A DNA stretch of 64,000 bases from Tropicimonas sp. IMCC34011. GTDB lineage: Bacteria > Pseudomonadota > Alphaproteobacteria > Rhodobacterales > Rhodobacteraceae. Where the stretch lies: the NCBI RefSeq assembly GCF_003390865.1, contig NZ_QMEJ01000001.1:682001-746000 (forward strand), in the 5' to 3' direction. This document shows, one piece after another, positions 16,094-25,264 of this stretch. Each line of letters opens with the position of its first letter. Within the stretch, counting starts at the first letter, position 1. The translations under genes and the position numbers were made by a program. Below the pieces are notes generated by a model, which ran no database searches, was not told the origin of the DNA, and saw only the letters and a list, made by a program, of their open reading frames with translations.

Positions 16094-17581
16094 TCAGTAG
16101 CCGCCTGCGGGCCCCTTGCCCAGGTGCTTGCGCAGACGCGAGGGCGTGGACTTGGTGCGGTTCTTGTAGGGGTTCTGATCCCCCTGCCCGCGCACGAAGA
16201 GACGGATCGGCGTCCCCGGCATGTCGAAATCGGTGCGCAAGCCGTTCACGAGGTAGCGCCGGTAGGAATCGTTGAGCGCCTCGGGACGGGAGCACATCAG
16301 CACGAAGCCGGGCGGCCGGGTCTTCGCCTGCGTCATGTAGCGCAGGCGGATGCGGCGGCCGCCGGGCGCCGGCGGCGGGTGCGCTTCCGTCATTGCCGAG
16401 AGCCACTGGTTGAGACGGGACGTCGGGACGCGCCGGTTCCAGACGTCATGCGCCTTCAGGATCGCGTCATGCAGCCGGTCGAGGCCTCGGCCGGTCTTGG
16501 CGGAGACGGTGACGAGGGGAGCGCCGCGAAGCTGCGGCAGGAGGCGCTCGAAAGCCTCCTTCAGCTCCGCCAGCTTGCCTTGCCGGTCCTCCTCCACGTC
16601 CCACTTGTTCACCGCGACGACGACCGCCCTTCCCTCCCGCTCGGCGAGGTCGGCGATCCGGAGATCCTGACTTTCGAAGGGGATTTCCGCGTCGAGCAGG
16701 ATCACCACCACCTCGGCGAACTTCACCGCGCGGAGGCCATCGCCGACGGAGAGCTTCTCCAGCTTCTCCACCACCTTGGCCTTTCGGCGCATCCCGGCGG
16801 TGTCGAAGACGCGCATGGGCACGTCCTTCCAGTCGATCCGGAGGGAGATCGCGTCGCGGGTGATGCCCGCCTCCGGGCCGGTCAGCAGGCGATCCTCCCC
16901 GAGGATCTTGTTCACCAGCGTGGACTTGCCGGCATTCGGACGGCCCACGACCGCGACCTGAAGGGGGCGTGCGGCGGTGATGGCGGCACGGGGGTTCGGC
17001 GCGTCGAAGTCCTCGCCATCCTCCTCCAGCTCGTCCGGCAGGGTGACATCCGTCTCGGGCGCCTCTCTGGCGGCACGTTCGGCATAGGCATCGGCCAGAG
17101 GCATGAGCGCGGCATGAAGGTCCGACATGCCCTCGCCGTGTTCGGCGGACAGGCGGATCGGCTCGCCGAGGCCAAGACCGTAGGCCTCGAAGATGCCGGC
17201 ATCCGCGGCGCTGCCCTCGGCCTTGTTGGCGGCGAGAAGCACGTTCTTCGCGCCCTTGCGGAGAATGCCCGCGAAGAGTTCGTCCGTCGGGGTCACGCCT
17301 GCACGGGCGTCGAGCATGAAGAGACAGACATCCGCCTCGGCCACCGCCCGCTCGGTGAGCTTGCGCATCCGTCCCTCGAGGCTTTCGTCCGTTGCCTCCT
17401 CGAGACCGGCCGTGTCGATGACGGTGAACCGCAGATCGCCGAGACGGCCCTCCCCCTCCCGCAGATCGCGGGTGACGCCGGGACGGTCGTCCACCAGCGC
17501 GAGGCGCTTGCCGACGAGGCGGTTGAAGAGGGTGGACTTGCCCACGTTCGGGCGGCCCACGAGGGCGAGCGAAAAGGTCAT
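16094..17581 (-). CDS. der: Ribosome biogenesis GTPase Der
   Basis: Der (EngA) has two tandem GTPase domains and is needed for 50S ribosome assembly. The first P-loop, [12 protein letters not shown], is at about residues 8-19, with DTAG and an NKAEG guanine motif. The second, [12 protein letters not shown], is near residue 212, with [20 protein letters not shown] and NKWD. The C-terminal KH-like domain ends [19 protein letters not shown]. The 495-residue length is normal. It lies downstream of bamB and yfgM-like genes on the same strand, the same order as in gammaproteobacteria (yfgM-bamB-der). Confidence 0.96.
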   Translation of the reverse strand: MTFSLALVGRPNVGKSTLFNRLVGKRLALVDDRPGVTRDLREGEGRLGDLRFTVIDTAGLEEATDESLEGRMRKLTERAVAEADVCLFMLDARAGVTPTDELFAGILRKGAKNVLLAANKAEGSAADAGIFEAYGLGLGEPIRLSAEHGEGMSDLHAALMPLADAYAERAAREAPETDVTLPDELEEDGEDFDAPNPRAAITAARPLQVAVVGRPNAGKSTLVNKILGEDRLLTGPEAGITRDAISLRIDWKDVPMRVFDTAGMRRKAKVVEKLEKLSVGDGLRAVKFAEVVVILLDAEIPFESQDLRIADLAEREGRAVVVAVNKWDVEEDRQGKLAELKEAFERLLPQLRGAPLVTVSAKTGRGLDRLHDAILKAHDVWNRRVPTSRLNQWLSAMTEAHPPPAPGGRRIRLRYMTQAKTRPPGFVLMCSRPEALNDSYRRYLVNGLRTDFDMPGTPIRLFVRGQGDQNPYKNRTKSTPSRLRKHLGKGPAGGY

Positions 17582-17660
17582 GGCGGTGCTCCGGTCAGGA
17601 TCGGCCCCTTACACGGGCTTCACCCCCCGTGTAAATGCCGGTCGGATCTGTGCATCGCCC

Positions 17661-18980
17661 TCAGCGGTAGGCGTGAAGCTGCCCGGATCCCGAAACGATG
17701 TAGAGCGTCCCGCCCGCGACGACCGGGTTCGTGCTCGCTCCGCCCGGCAGCTCGACCTGCGCCAGGAGACCGCCGGTTTCGGGGGAGAAGGCCCGGAGGA
17801 GACCGTCCGAGGAGCCGACCCAGAGCCGCCCGCCGGCAAGGACAGGCCCGTAATGGGTGTAGATGTCCCGGCGACGTTTCGGGGCGTCGTTGGTGAAGAA
17901 GGGGAGCGGGTTCGCCCAGATCTTCTGGCCGGTTGCCGCGTCGAGGCGCACCAGCTCGTTGATGTCGGACACGAGGAAGACCGATCCGCCGGCGGGCCAG
18001 ACGGGGCTCATCGCTCCCTCCCGCGCGGTCCAGAGACGCTCCCCGGTGCCCAGCTCGAACGCGGCGACGCGGCCGGAGGGGCTGCCGGCATAGACGACGT
18101 TGCCGTCGATCACAGGATCGCCGGTGATGTCCGTAACGCCGGCCCAGGCGCGACCGAGGCGCTTGCCCGCAAGGGTCGCGTTCCAGAGCTGGAGACCGCC
18201 CATGGGCAGCGTGGTGACGAGTTCGGCCGACCCGAACGGGAAGACGACCGCGCCATCCGAGGCGGCGGGGCCCGCGCCGTTGACCATCACGCTGTCCGTC
18301 GGCGCGGCGGCGACCTGCCATTGAAGGCGTCCGTTCGCGGCGCCGACGGCGAATGCCCGTGCATCGCGGGTGGAGACGTAGACCAGATCGCCCATCACGG
18401 TCGGCGCGCCGGAGATCGGGCCGTCGAATTCCTGCTCCCACATCTCGGCGCCGGTGGCCGGATCGAGCGCGCGGAGTTCGCCGTAACCGGTGGACACGAA
18501 GAGCCGCCCGCCCCCGATCGCGAGGCCGCCGCCGGACGCGCCGCGGCTGCTCTCGCCCGCGGGGCGAAGATTGCGGGTCCACAGAAGCGCGCCCGACGTG
18601 CTGTGCGCGCTGACGGTGGATGCGCTGTCGAGGGTGAAGACGCGGCCGCCGGAGACGACGGGATCGGCGGTGATGCGCTGTTTGCGGGTGTCTCCCTCGC
18701 CGATATTCGCCGTCCAGATCCGGGTGAGGGAGGTGGCGAGAGCGGGGTGCTGGATCTCGTGCCGGGCGGTGCCGTTCCGGTGGGTCCACTCGGTATGATT
18801 GACCTGCGCCGGAGCGGCGAAGGCGCGCGCGCCGGCAGGCGGCAACTCCCCTTCGACACTGCCCATGTCGAGCACGTCGCGGACGCCGATGCGCTCTCCG
18901 GGGAGGATCGTCTCACGGTTGCAGCCGGTGAGCGCGAGGCTGGCCAGTGCCGCTCCCGCCAGAATGCTGAATGCCTTCAC
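17661..18980 (-). CDS. bamB: Outer-membrane assembly lipoprotein BamB-like, PQQ-type beta propeller
   Basis: The 439-residue protein starts with a lipoprotein signal (MKAFSILAGAALASLALTGC, lipobox LTGC with Cys20). It then contains repeated PQQ/WD-like blades such as GALLWTRNL, RLFVSTGYGELRALDPATGAEMWEQEF, VYAGSPSGRVAAFELGTGERLWTA and LWVGSSDGLLRAFSPETG. BamB is a lipoprotein of the BAM complex that inserts beta-barrel proteins in the outer membrane. The position between a YfgM-like gene and der is the conserved bamB context, which separates it from PQQ dehydrogenases. Confidence 0.85.
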   Translation of the reverse strand: MKAFSILAGAALASLALTGCNRETILPGERIGVRDVLDMGSVEGELPPAGARAFAAPAQVNHTEWTHRNGTARHEIQHPALATSLTRIWTANIGEGDTRKQRITADPVVSGGRVFTLDSASTVSAHSTSGALLWTRNLRPAGESSRGASGGGLAIGGGRLFVSTGYGELRALDPATGAEMWEQEFDGPISGAPTVMGDLVYVSTRDARAFAVGAANGRLQWQVAAAPTDSVMVNGAGPAASDGAVVFPFGSAELVTTLPMGGLQLWNATLAGKRLGRAWAGVTDITGDPVIDGNVVYAGSPSGRVAAFELGTGERLWTAREGAMSPVWPAGGSVFLVSDINELVRLDAATGQKIWANPLPFFTNDAPKRRRDIYTHYGPVLAGGRLWVGSSDGLLRAFSPETGGLLAQVELPGGASTNPVVAGGTLYIVSGSGQLHAYR

Positions 18981-19054
18981 GCCTTCGTCCCTCGTGCCTC
19001 CGGGTATGCCCCGGTTCTGTCGCGTCCTGCCCCCCGCCTAGTCCGGGAGGCGCT

Positions 19055-19070
19055 GCCCCCATGCGGGGGG
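19055..19070. other. GC hairpin between bamB and the YfgM-like gene
   Basis: GCCCCC (19055-19060) followed by ATGC and GGGGGC forms a short strong hairpin in the 112-base gap between the two genes. It has no T tract and may reduce read-through or protect RNA ends; a bamB promoter is not obvious. Confidence 0.3.
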
Positions 19071-19092
19071 CGTGGCTATCTCGGCGCAGCCG

Positions 19093-19755
19093 TCAGCCCG
19101 CTTCGGACTCCGGTTCGCCCTCGAGCGCCACAATCAACTGCGTGACGCGCCGGATCAAGCCTTGGGTCAGGTTCGGCTCGTCGAGCAGCGACTGCGCCAG
19201 CTCCAGCGCCTGGTCGTCCTCGCCCGCCGCGGCGAGATCGATGGCCTGTTGCTCCATCGCCAGCGCCCTGTAGGGCGCGCCGGGGGTCGCGATACGCTCC
19301 AGAAGCTGGGCGCGCGTCGTGTTGTCCACGCCGCCGGCCTCGCCGAGAAGCACCATCTTGAAGGCAGCCAGATCACCGTAGATGCGGGAAATATCGGCGT
19401 CCGCCACCACCGGGCGCAGGGCCTCGGCACTGGCTTCGGGATCGCTTCCGGCAAGCCGTTCGGCGGCCAGGAGAAGCGACAGGACCGGCATCTCGCCTTC
19501 CGCAGCGCGGATCTCGGCCAGCGCATCGGTGCGGGCAGCGTCGTCGGGAAGTTCGAGGGCGGTGAGGACCGCATCCCCGAACGCGCGCGCTTCCGCGATC
19601 TCGCGGGACTGGCGATATTCGTACCAGGCGGCGCCGGCCACGAGCAGCACGACGAGAAGGATCGGAATCCAGCCCCAGCGCTTCATCATCCTGAAGAGCC
19701 GGTCCCGGCGAACCTCGTCGTTCACCTCGTCGATGAAGCTTTCGTTGTTGCTCAT
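19093..19755 (-). CDS. YfgM-like TPR protein, Sec translocon ancillary
   Basis: The 220-residue protein has a cytoplasmic N-terminus (MSNNESFIDEVNDEVRRDRLFRMMKRWG), one membrane helix (WIPILLVVLLVAGAAWYEYR, about residues 29-48) and a soluble tetratricopeptide-like helical domain rich in alanine. This is the architecture of YfgM, an inner-membrane partner of SecYEG and periplasmic chaperones. The order YfgM-like, bamB, der supports orthology. Detailed function in alphaproteobacteria is not established. Confidence 0.75.
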   Translation of the reverse strand: MSNNESFIDEVNDEVRRDRLFRMMKRWGWIPILLVVLLVAGAAWYEYRQSREIAEARAFGDAVLTALELPDDAARTDALAEIRAAEGEMPVLSLLLAAERLAGSDPEASAEALRPVVADADISRIYGDLAAFKMVLLGEAGGVDNTTRAQLLERIATPGAPYRALAMEQQAIDLAAAGEDDQALELAQSLLDEPNLTQGLIRRVTQLIVALEGEPESEAG

Positions 19756-19969
19756 GCGCCCCTGCCTGCCCCCGGGAGCGATCCAGCCCCCTTGTCTTGC
19801 CGCGCCTCTTTAGCCGATCGCCAGACGCGATGCCAACCCCGGGCGCGCCTGCGCATCCCGGCGCGGACGCACGTTGCGGTGTCCGGTCGGCTCAGAGTGC
19901 CGCAAGACACGGGGCAGGCGCGCCGGACCGAGGGTGCCCTAGCCCATCAGTGAGGTGCCTCGCCGCACG

Positions 19970-20002
19970 AAAAAGGCGCGGGGAGAATGTCCCCCCGCGC
20001 CT
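19970..20002 (-). terminator. Rho-independent terminator of the OmpA-family gene
   Basis: On the minus strand AGGCGCGGGG (20002-19993) pairs perfectly with CCCCGCGCCT (19983-19974) and is followed by TTTTT. It lies 24 bases after the stop of the OmpA-family gene. The remaining approximately 200 bases up to the YfgM-like start (19756-19969) hold no gene that I can support. Confidence 0.85.
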
Positions 20003-20025
20003 CTCATCTTCCTAGTGTCGTCCGT

Positions 20026-22077
20026 TTACCGGGCGGAGGCCGTCTGCTGCAGGAGCGGCGTGATCCGGCGCACTGTGGCACGGCGGTTCGCAGGTTCCGC
20101 GGACAGCGTCTCAACCTTCAGGAACTGCTCGCCGTACCCTTGGGTCACGAGGTTCTCCGGCGGAACGTCGAAGTACTCGGTCAGAGCGAGCGCGACGCTC
20201 TCCGCGCGACGGTCGGACAGGCCGAGGTTGTAGGCAGCGTTGCCCACCGCATCGGTGTGACCTTCGACGAGGAACATCTCGCGCGGGTTGTCGGCGATCG
20301 TGTCGCTGATCGCACGGCCCAGCTGCACGAGCGTGCGCGCTTCATCCGGGGAGATGGCCGAAGAGCCGGAGGCAAAGGTGATTGCCTCGACGTCGATGGC
20401 CGGCGCGAGTTCGCGCACCTGACGGATGTCACGCACCTGGTAGAGCGCGTAGCTGCGGTCCGTGTTGACCTGCGTGGACAGAGCCCGGCGCAGGGCAGCT
20501 TCGTCGGCGGTCGACGTGTCGGCGAAGTTGAAGACGGGCTGCTGGTTCTCCGGCAGGGTTTGGACGTTCACCTGCTGGACAGACCCGGTGTCGTCAAAGA
20601 GAACGACCTGCTCTCCGTCCGGATAGACCTTCGTCCGGCGAAGGACGCGCAGCTGTGAATCGCGCAGCGTGACGATCTGGGTCCCGTCGGGGCGCGTCAC
20701 GATCTGGCGGCTGGAGCCGTCGTCGTAGGTGCGGGTCTGCACCTCGTTACCCGGCTGACGCAGAAGGGCGTTGTCGTCCTTCAGAACGTCGTAGCTGCCG
20801 TCCTGACGCTCGACCACGACACGGTCGCCGGAGTTGGCGACGACGCGGCGGTTGTTGGACAGGACCGCACCTACGGCGAGTGCGCCCAGAACGCCGATGG
20901 CGGCCTTCTGACCGGTGGTCAGACCGTCATCGTCATCGTCGTCATCGTTGTTGCGCGCGTTGGTCGTGAGCTGGTTGATGAACTCCTCGGCGGAAGAGCG
21001 GCTGTCGGCCTCGGTGACGGTTTCTTCGGTCACCTCGACGGTGTCATCCTCGGCGTCCGCCTCACCGGATTCCTCGGCCTGCACCGCGGCAGAGGTGCTG
21101 GAGCCATCCTCGGCACGGTCGGTGCCGATGTTCTCAACGATTTCTTGCGTCTCCTCGTCGAGCTCGGGCTCCTCGAGAAGGGCAGCGAGGGATTCTTCCT
21201 CGTTCGTGAACTCCGCGTCGGCGGCCGTATCGGTGTCGGCGTCGGTCGTTTCGGCGTCCGCCTCGGCAGTCGTCTCGGCAGTCGTCTCGGTCTCGGCAGT
21301 CGTCTCCGTCTCGCCGTCCTCTTCGGACATCTCCGCGTCAGTCATCTCGGTGTCTTCGGGAGACTGCGCGTCGGTCTCGGCTGCGATGGCCGAACCCAGA
21401 TCGTTCTCGGTCTCAGCGTCCGAGGAGTCGGCATTGTCGAGCAGCTGCTCGGCGGCGCTTTCGCTCTCCTCGGCGACCTCATCGGACATGTCATCCATGG
21501 TCTCGACCGTCTCGTCAGACATCTCGTCGACGCTTTCGGCCGTCTCGGTCGCCGCGTCGTCCATTTCGGACGCAGCTTCGTCAGCAACCTCTTCAGTCTC
21601 GTCCACAACCTCGGCGGCGGTTTCTTCCGTTTCGTCCGTCGCCTCGTCCATGGCTTCATCCATGGTCTCCGGCATCGGATCGGCCTCGGCATCCGTCTCG
21701 GCCGTGGTTTCCGCAGTGACGGACATGTCCGTCGCGCCTTCGGTCATGGCCTCGTCGGTCGCGACATCGGCTTCGCCGGACATGTCGGTCTCGGCTTCGA
21801 CCTCCGTCTCGGAGGACTGCTCGGCCTCCGGATCCTCGATCTCACCAGCCTCGATCAGCTCCTCTTCGGTGAAGCACGTTGGCATCTCGATCTCGCCGGC
21901 GAGACCCTCCGCGCCCTCTTCGGGGACGATGAGCTGCTCGCCGTCCTCGCACATTTCCGCGCCCACGGCGTCCGCGAGAGCGTCCTGCGCATAAAGCGGC
22001 GCCGTCGGCGCCACCAGAGAAATGCTCGCGACCAGCGCGGTCGTCGTACGCAAGGTTTTCTTGCCCATGAAGTTCAT
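20026..22077 (-). CDS. OmpA family protein with very long acidic region
   Basis: The 683-residue protein has a signal peptide (to about residue 31, ending LYAQ). A highly acidic Glu/Asp/Thr/Ala low-complexity region of roughly 330 residues follows and ends in a run of eight aspartates. Next come a glycine-rich hydrophobic helix (LTTGQKAAIGVLGALAVGAVLSNN), a beta-rich middle with VVERQDGSYDVLKDDN-like repeats, and a C-terminal OmpA-like domain (VEGHTDAVGNAAYNLGLSDRRAESVA, then NRRATVRR). The last domain binds peptidoglycan. GGAGG precedes ATG 22077. A possible EcfG promoter lies just upstream. The C-terminal call is firm; the acidic region is unusual and its role unknown. Confidence 0.85.
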   Translation of the reverse strand: MNFMGKKTLRTTTALVASISLVAPTAPLYAQDALADAVGAEMCEDGEQLIVPEEGAEGLAGEIEMPTCFTEEELIEAGEIEDPEAEQSSETEVEAETDMSGEADVATDEAMTEGATDMSVTAETTAETDAEADPMPETMDEAMDEATDETEETAAEVVDETEEVADEAASEMDDAATETAESVDEMSDETVETMDDMSDEVAEESESAAEQLLDNADSSDAETENDLGSAIAAETDAQSPEDTEMTDAEMSEEDGETETTAETETTAETTAEADAETTDADTDTAADAEFTNEEESLAALLEEPELDEETQEIVENIGTDRAEDGSSTSAAVQAEESGEADAEDDTVEVTEETVTEADSRSSAEEFINQLTTNARNNDDDDDDDGLTTGQKAAIGVLGALAVGAVLSNNRRVVANSGDRVVVERQDGSYDVLKDDNALLRQPGNEVQTRTYDDGSSRQIVTRPDGTQIVTLRDSQLRVLRRTKVYPDGEQVVLFDDTGSVQQVNVQTLPENQQPVFNFADTSTADEAALRRALSTQVNTDRSYALYQVRDIRQVRELAPAIDVEAITFASGSSAISPDEARTLVQLGRAISDTIADNPREMFLVEGHTDAVGNAAYNLGLSDRRAESVALALTEYFDVPPENLVTQGYGEQFLKVETLSAEPANRRATVRRITPLLQQTASAR

Positions 22078-22111
22078 TTGACCTGCCTCCCAGGATATAG
22101 GTTTCGCAGCA

Positions 22112-22137
22112 AACTCCGAGGGGGCCGCGTCGGTTCC
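22112..22137 (-). promoter_or_regulatory. Possible EcfG-type promoter of the OmpA-family gene
   Basis: Read on the minus strand, GGAAC (22137-22133) is followed by 17 bases and AGTT (22115-22112). Transcription would begin about 25 bases before the start codon, a typical leader length. The spacing is one base longer than in the two best sites of this window, so the match is moderate. Confidence 0.4.
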
Positions 22138-23406
22138 TCACGGCTGCGTGGGCTGGGCCGCTCTCAGCATCGCCATCAACCGGCCCCGCTCGCCGGCATC
22201 CATGGATCCTGCCAGCACCGAGGCAAGGTCTTCGAGAGCCCGGATCGAATGCCCTGCACGGAAGGAATCGACATGCGGCAGCATCGAGCGGATGCCGGCC
22301 GCGCGCGGGGAGAAGCCGTCGAAGCGCAGAAGCGGGTTCACCCAGATCACCCGGCGCGCGGATAGCCGGAGCCGCTCCATCTGCCGGGCGAGCTGGTCCG
22401 GTGCGCCCCGCTCCAGCCCGTCGGTGATCAGAAGCACGATCGCCCCCCGCGCAAGAACCCGTCGGGACCAGTCGCGGTTGAAGGCCGCGAGGCTCTCCGC
22501 GATCCGCGTCCCCCCCTCCCAGTCCGCCGCTTCGCGTCCGGCTGCGGAGAGGGCGGCATCGACGTCCCGCCGATCGAGGTGGCGGGTGATGTTGGTCAGT
22601 CGGGTGCCGAACGTAAAGGCATGGACACGGCCCCACCCCGCGTCCCTCCTGTTCGAGACCGCGTGAAGGAAGTGCAGGACGATCCGCGAGTATTCCGACA
22701 TCGAGCCAGAGATGTCGCAAAGCGCCACGAGATCCGGCGGCCGGACGCCCTTCTTTCGCATCGGCAGCGCCCCGATCTCGCCGCCCCGCCGCGCGGAGGC
22801 CGCGAGGACCCGGCGCCAGTCGGGCGAGCGCCCTGCCCTGTCCGCCCGCATCCGCCGGCTCTGGATCTGCGGCAGACCGAGGGCCATTCGGCTCACCGCC
22901 CGCTCCGCTGCCCGCATCTCATCGGCGCTCATCTGCGCAAAATCGAGGCTGCGAAGGCGCTCGTCTGCGGATGCCGTGGCCCGCGCGTCGATCTCCGTAA
23001 CGTCCTCGCTGCCCGCATGGTCCTGCGGCGGTGGAGGCGCCTCTTGCGTCAGGGCTTCGGCGGCACGCCGGGCGCCCGGATCGGCGGCGCGTTCCTCCTG
23101 CAAGCCGCGCACCGAGGGGACCAGCAGCGCCATCATGTGCTCGAGGTACCGCGGGTCGCGCCAGAACAGCCGGAACGCCTGCGCGAAGACCGTGCGCTCC
23201 TCCGGCCGCGAGACGAAGCACGCATGGAGCACCCAATAGAAATCCCGGCGGTCCGAAAACCCGGCCGCCTCCACCGCGCGCACAGCGTCGCTCACACGCC
23301 CCGGCCCGACCTTCAGCCCGGCCGCCCGGAGCGCCCGCGCGAAATGCGCGACGTTCTCGGCCAGCCGGCCATGCTCCGGGATCTCGGGCGCGCCGATCCG
23401 CGCCAT
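22138..23406 (-). CDS. VWA domain-containing protein, CoxE-like
   Basis: The 422-residue protein begins with a helical region typical of CoxE (AENVAHFARALRAAGLKVGPGRVSDAVRAVEAAGF). The C-terminal half is a von Willebrand A fold with the metal-site motif DISGSMSEYSR and the later VLLITDGLERG. CoxE works with a MoxR-type AAA ATPase in maturation of molybdenum hydroxylases such as CO dehydrogenase, and the MoxR gene is immediately upstream with a TGATG overlap. No CoxLMS or xanthine dehydrogenase structural genes lie in the window, so the client is unknown. Confidence 0.85.
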   Translation of the reverse strand: MARIGAPEIPEHGRLAENVAHFARALRAAGLKVGPGRVSDAVRAVEAAGFSDRRDFYWVLHACFVSRPEERTVFAQAFRLFWRDPRYLEHMMALLVPSVRGLQEERAADPGARRAAEALTQEAPPPPQDHAGSEDVTEIDARATASADERLRSLDFAQMSADEMRAAERAVSRMALGLPQIQSRRMRADRAGRSPDWRRVLAASARRGGEIGALPMRKKGVRPPDLVALCDISGSMSEYSRIVLHFLHAVSNRRDAGWGRVHAFTFGTRLTNITRHLDRRDVDAALSAAGREAADWEGGTRIAESLAAFNRDWSRRVLARGAIVLLITDGLERGAPDQLARQMERLRLSARRVIWVNPLLRFDGFSPRAAGIRSMLPHVDSFRAGHSIRALEDLASVLAGSMDAGERGRLMAMLRAAQPTQP

Positions 23407-24314
23407 CAGGCGATCTCCGCCCGTGCCTCCGCGAGGATCCGCGCCGCCTCCGAGCCCTGCATGCGCGCGATGTCGTCCTGGTACTTGAGCACCGCGCCCA
23501 GCGTGTCGGTGATCACCTCCGGCGACAGCGCCACCGCGTCCAGCGCGAGAAGACAGCGGGCCCAGTCGATGGTCTCCGCGACGCCCGGCCGCTTGAAGAG
23601 GTCCGCGTCCCGGAGCCGCTGCACGAAGGCGACCACCTCCCGGCTGAGCCGCGCCTGCGCCTCCGGCACCCGTGCGGCGAGAATGGCCAGCTCCCGCTCG
23701 GCATCGGGATAGTCCACCCAGTGATAGAGGCAGCGGCGCTTGAGAGCGTCATGGACTTCCCGCGTCCGGTTCGACGTCAGCACCACGATCGGCGGGGCCT
23801 CCGCGCGGATCGTGCCCAGTTCCGGCACCGTCACCTGAAAGTCGCTCAGCGCTTCGAGCAGAAAGGCCTCAAACGGCTCGTCCGTCCGGTCGATCTCGTC
23901 GATGAGCAGGACCGGCGCCCCGCCCGGACCCGGCCGCATCGCCTCGAGGAGAGGTCGCTCGACGAGGTAGGCCTCGGAGAACATCTCGGCCACCAGCTCC
24001 TCGCGGCTGGCCGCCCCGCCGGCGGCCTCCGCCGCGCGCATGGCAATCATCTGCGCGGGGAAGTTCCACTCGTAGACCGCGCTCGCCGCGTCCAGCCCCT
24101 CGTAGCACTGCAGGCGAATCAGGCGGCGCCCCAGCCCCACGGCGAGCGCCTTAGCGATTTCCGTCTTCCCGGTGCCCGCCTCGCCCTCGATGAAAAGCGG
24201 CCGCCCGAGCCGAAGCGACAGGAACACCACGGTCGCCAGCGCCCGCCCGCAGATGTAATCCTGCCGCGCCAGCATCTCCTCCACCTCGCCTATGGAGCCC
24301 GGCACCTGAGCCAT
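23406..24314 (-). CDS. MoxR-type AAA+ ATPase
   Basis: I start the gene at ATG 24314, behind GAGG, giving 302 residues. The AAA+ landmarks are Walker A GEAGTGKTEIAKALA (about residues 43-57), Walker B VLLIDEIDRTDEPFEAFLLEAL, sensor 1 VVLTSNRTREVHDALKRRC and the lid helices. MoxR ATPases are chaperones that pair with VWA proteins to insert metals or cofactors; the CoxE-like partner follows with a one-base overlap. An open frame extends far upstream but is arginine/alanine-rich noise antisense to the next gene. Confidence 0.9.
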   Translation of the reverse strand: MAQVPGSIGEVEEMLARQDYICGRALATVVFLSLRLGRPLFIEGEAGTGKTEIAKALAVGLGRRLIRLQCYEGLDAASAVYEWNFPAQMIAMRAAEAAGGAASREELVAEMFSEAYLVERPLLEAMRPGPGGAPVLLIDEIDRTDEPFEAFLLEALSDFQVTVPELGTIRAEAPPIVVLTSNRTREVHDALKRRCLYHWVDYPDAERELAILAARVPEAQARLSREVVAFVQRLRDADLFKRPGVAETIDWARCLLALDAVALSPEVITDTLGAVLKYQDDIARMQGSEAARILAEARAEIA

Positions 24315-24444
24315 TCCCGTCCCCTCCCCGCACGGATCCTCTCCTCCCGAGGCTGCGCCGGGCGCGTCGGGGCGGTCAAGCGGTGGCGGCGCGGCGCGAT
24401 GAGGGCTAACCTCGCCCCCGCCCCCAGGTTGAACGGAGACCGGC

Positions 24445-25113
24445 ATGGACGGAACGAGCAAGACACGGTCCCTGCGCTTCCGCGGTCTCGCCTTTCCGGG
24501 GGTGGAGGTGCTCCCGGGAGCGGTCCGCCGGGCCATGCGCGCAGGTGAGTACGACGAGGACCTGATCGCCGCCGCCCTGCGCCATGCCCGCACCGATGAC
24601 AGTGTCCTGATCGTCGGAGGAGGGCCGGGCCATATCGCCGGCGTTCTCGCAGCGCGCCTCGGCGTTCCCCGCGTGGCCGTGACCGAGCCCGACCCCCGCC
24701 TCGCCGCCATGATCCGCGGCATGGCGGAGGAGAACGGACTGCCCCGCATCGCCCTCCGCCCCGGTCTGGTCGCTGGGGCACCCGGCCTCACGCGCCTCTC
24801 GGCGCCCGCGGATCCCCTAAGCGCGGTGCCGGTCTCCGCCGAGGACGGCCCGGAGATCCCCCTTCTCGGTATTGCAGAGCTCGAACGGGACCACGCGCCC
24901 ACCCTTCTCATCGCCTCCCCGCGAGAGGCCGAATCGCTGGCAATGTCGGAACGCCCCTTCTCCGGCCTCCGCGCCGCGATCCTCTGTCTCACGCCTGACC
25001 GCGACGGCCCCGCCGGCACCGATGCCGCCCTCGCCGCGATGGCCGCCGCAGGCCTCACCTACGCGCCCCGCCATTCCGCGGGCGCCCTCCTGGTGTTTCG
25101 CAGAGAGGCCTGA
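24445..25113 (+). CDS. Rossmann-fold methyltransferase-like protein
   Basis: The 222-residue protein has a nucleotide- or SAM-binding-like loop VLIVGGGPGHIAGVLAARLG at about residues 54-73, followed by VAVTEPDPRLAAMI. This spacing is seen in class I methyltransferases, and the N-terminal FRGLAFPGVEVLPGAVRRAM resembles the start of FkbM-type proteins of Rhodobacterales. The C-terminal part is weakly conserved and no catalytic residues can be named. It is transcribed away from the MoxR gene and is followed on the same strand by another orphan. Treat the methyltransferase call as tentative. Confidence 0.5.
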   Translation: MDGTSKTRSLRFRGLAFPGVEVLPGAVRRAMRAGEYDEDLIAAALRHARTDDSVLIVGGGPGHIAGVLAARLGVPRVAVTEPDPRLAAMIRGMAEENGLPRIALRPGLVAGAPGLTRLSAPADPLSAVPVSAEDGPEIPLLGIAELERDHAPTLLIASPREAESLAMSERPFSGLRAAILCLTPDRDGPAGTDAALAAMAAAGLTYAPRHSAGALLVFRREA

Positions 25114-25264
25114 AAGCCGCCGCGAAATGCTCCTTCCGGCTCCTTGATCCGGCCACGTTCGGTTGCGACATCGGGCACAACGGAATGATTGGCCTGCCGG
25201 ACGCGCACCACCCCGAGAGATCGGTGGACGGATGCGTCCGGTCGCCGCTAGACTGGAGACCGTG

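Noticed and set aside
24315-25058. N-terminal extension of the MoxR ATPase frame
   Set aside because: The extra residues are arginine/alanine-rich, lie antisense to the methyltransferase-like gene and have no homology, whereas ATG 24314 has a ribosome binding site.
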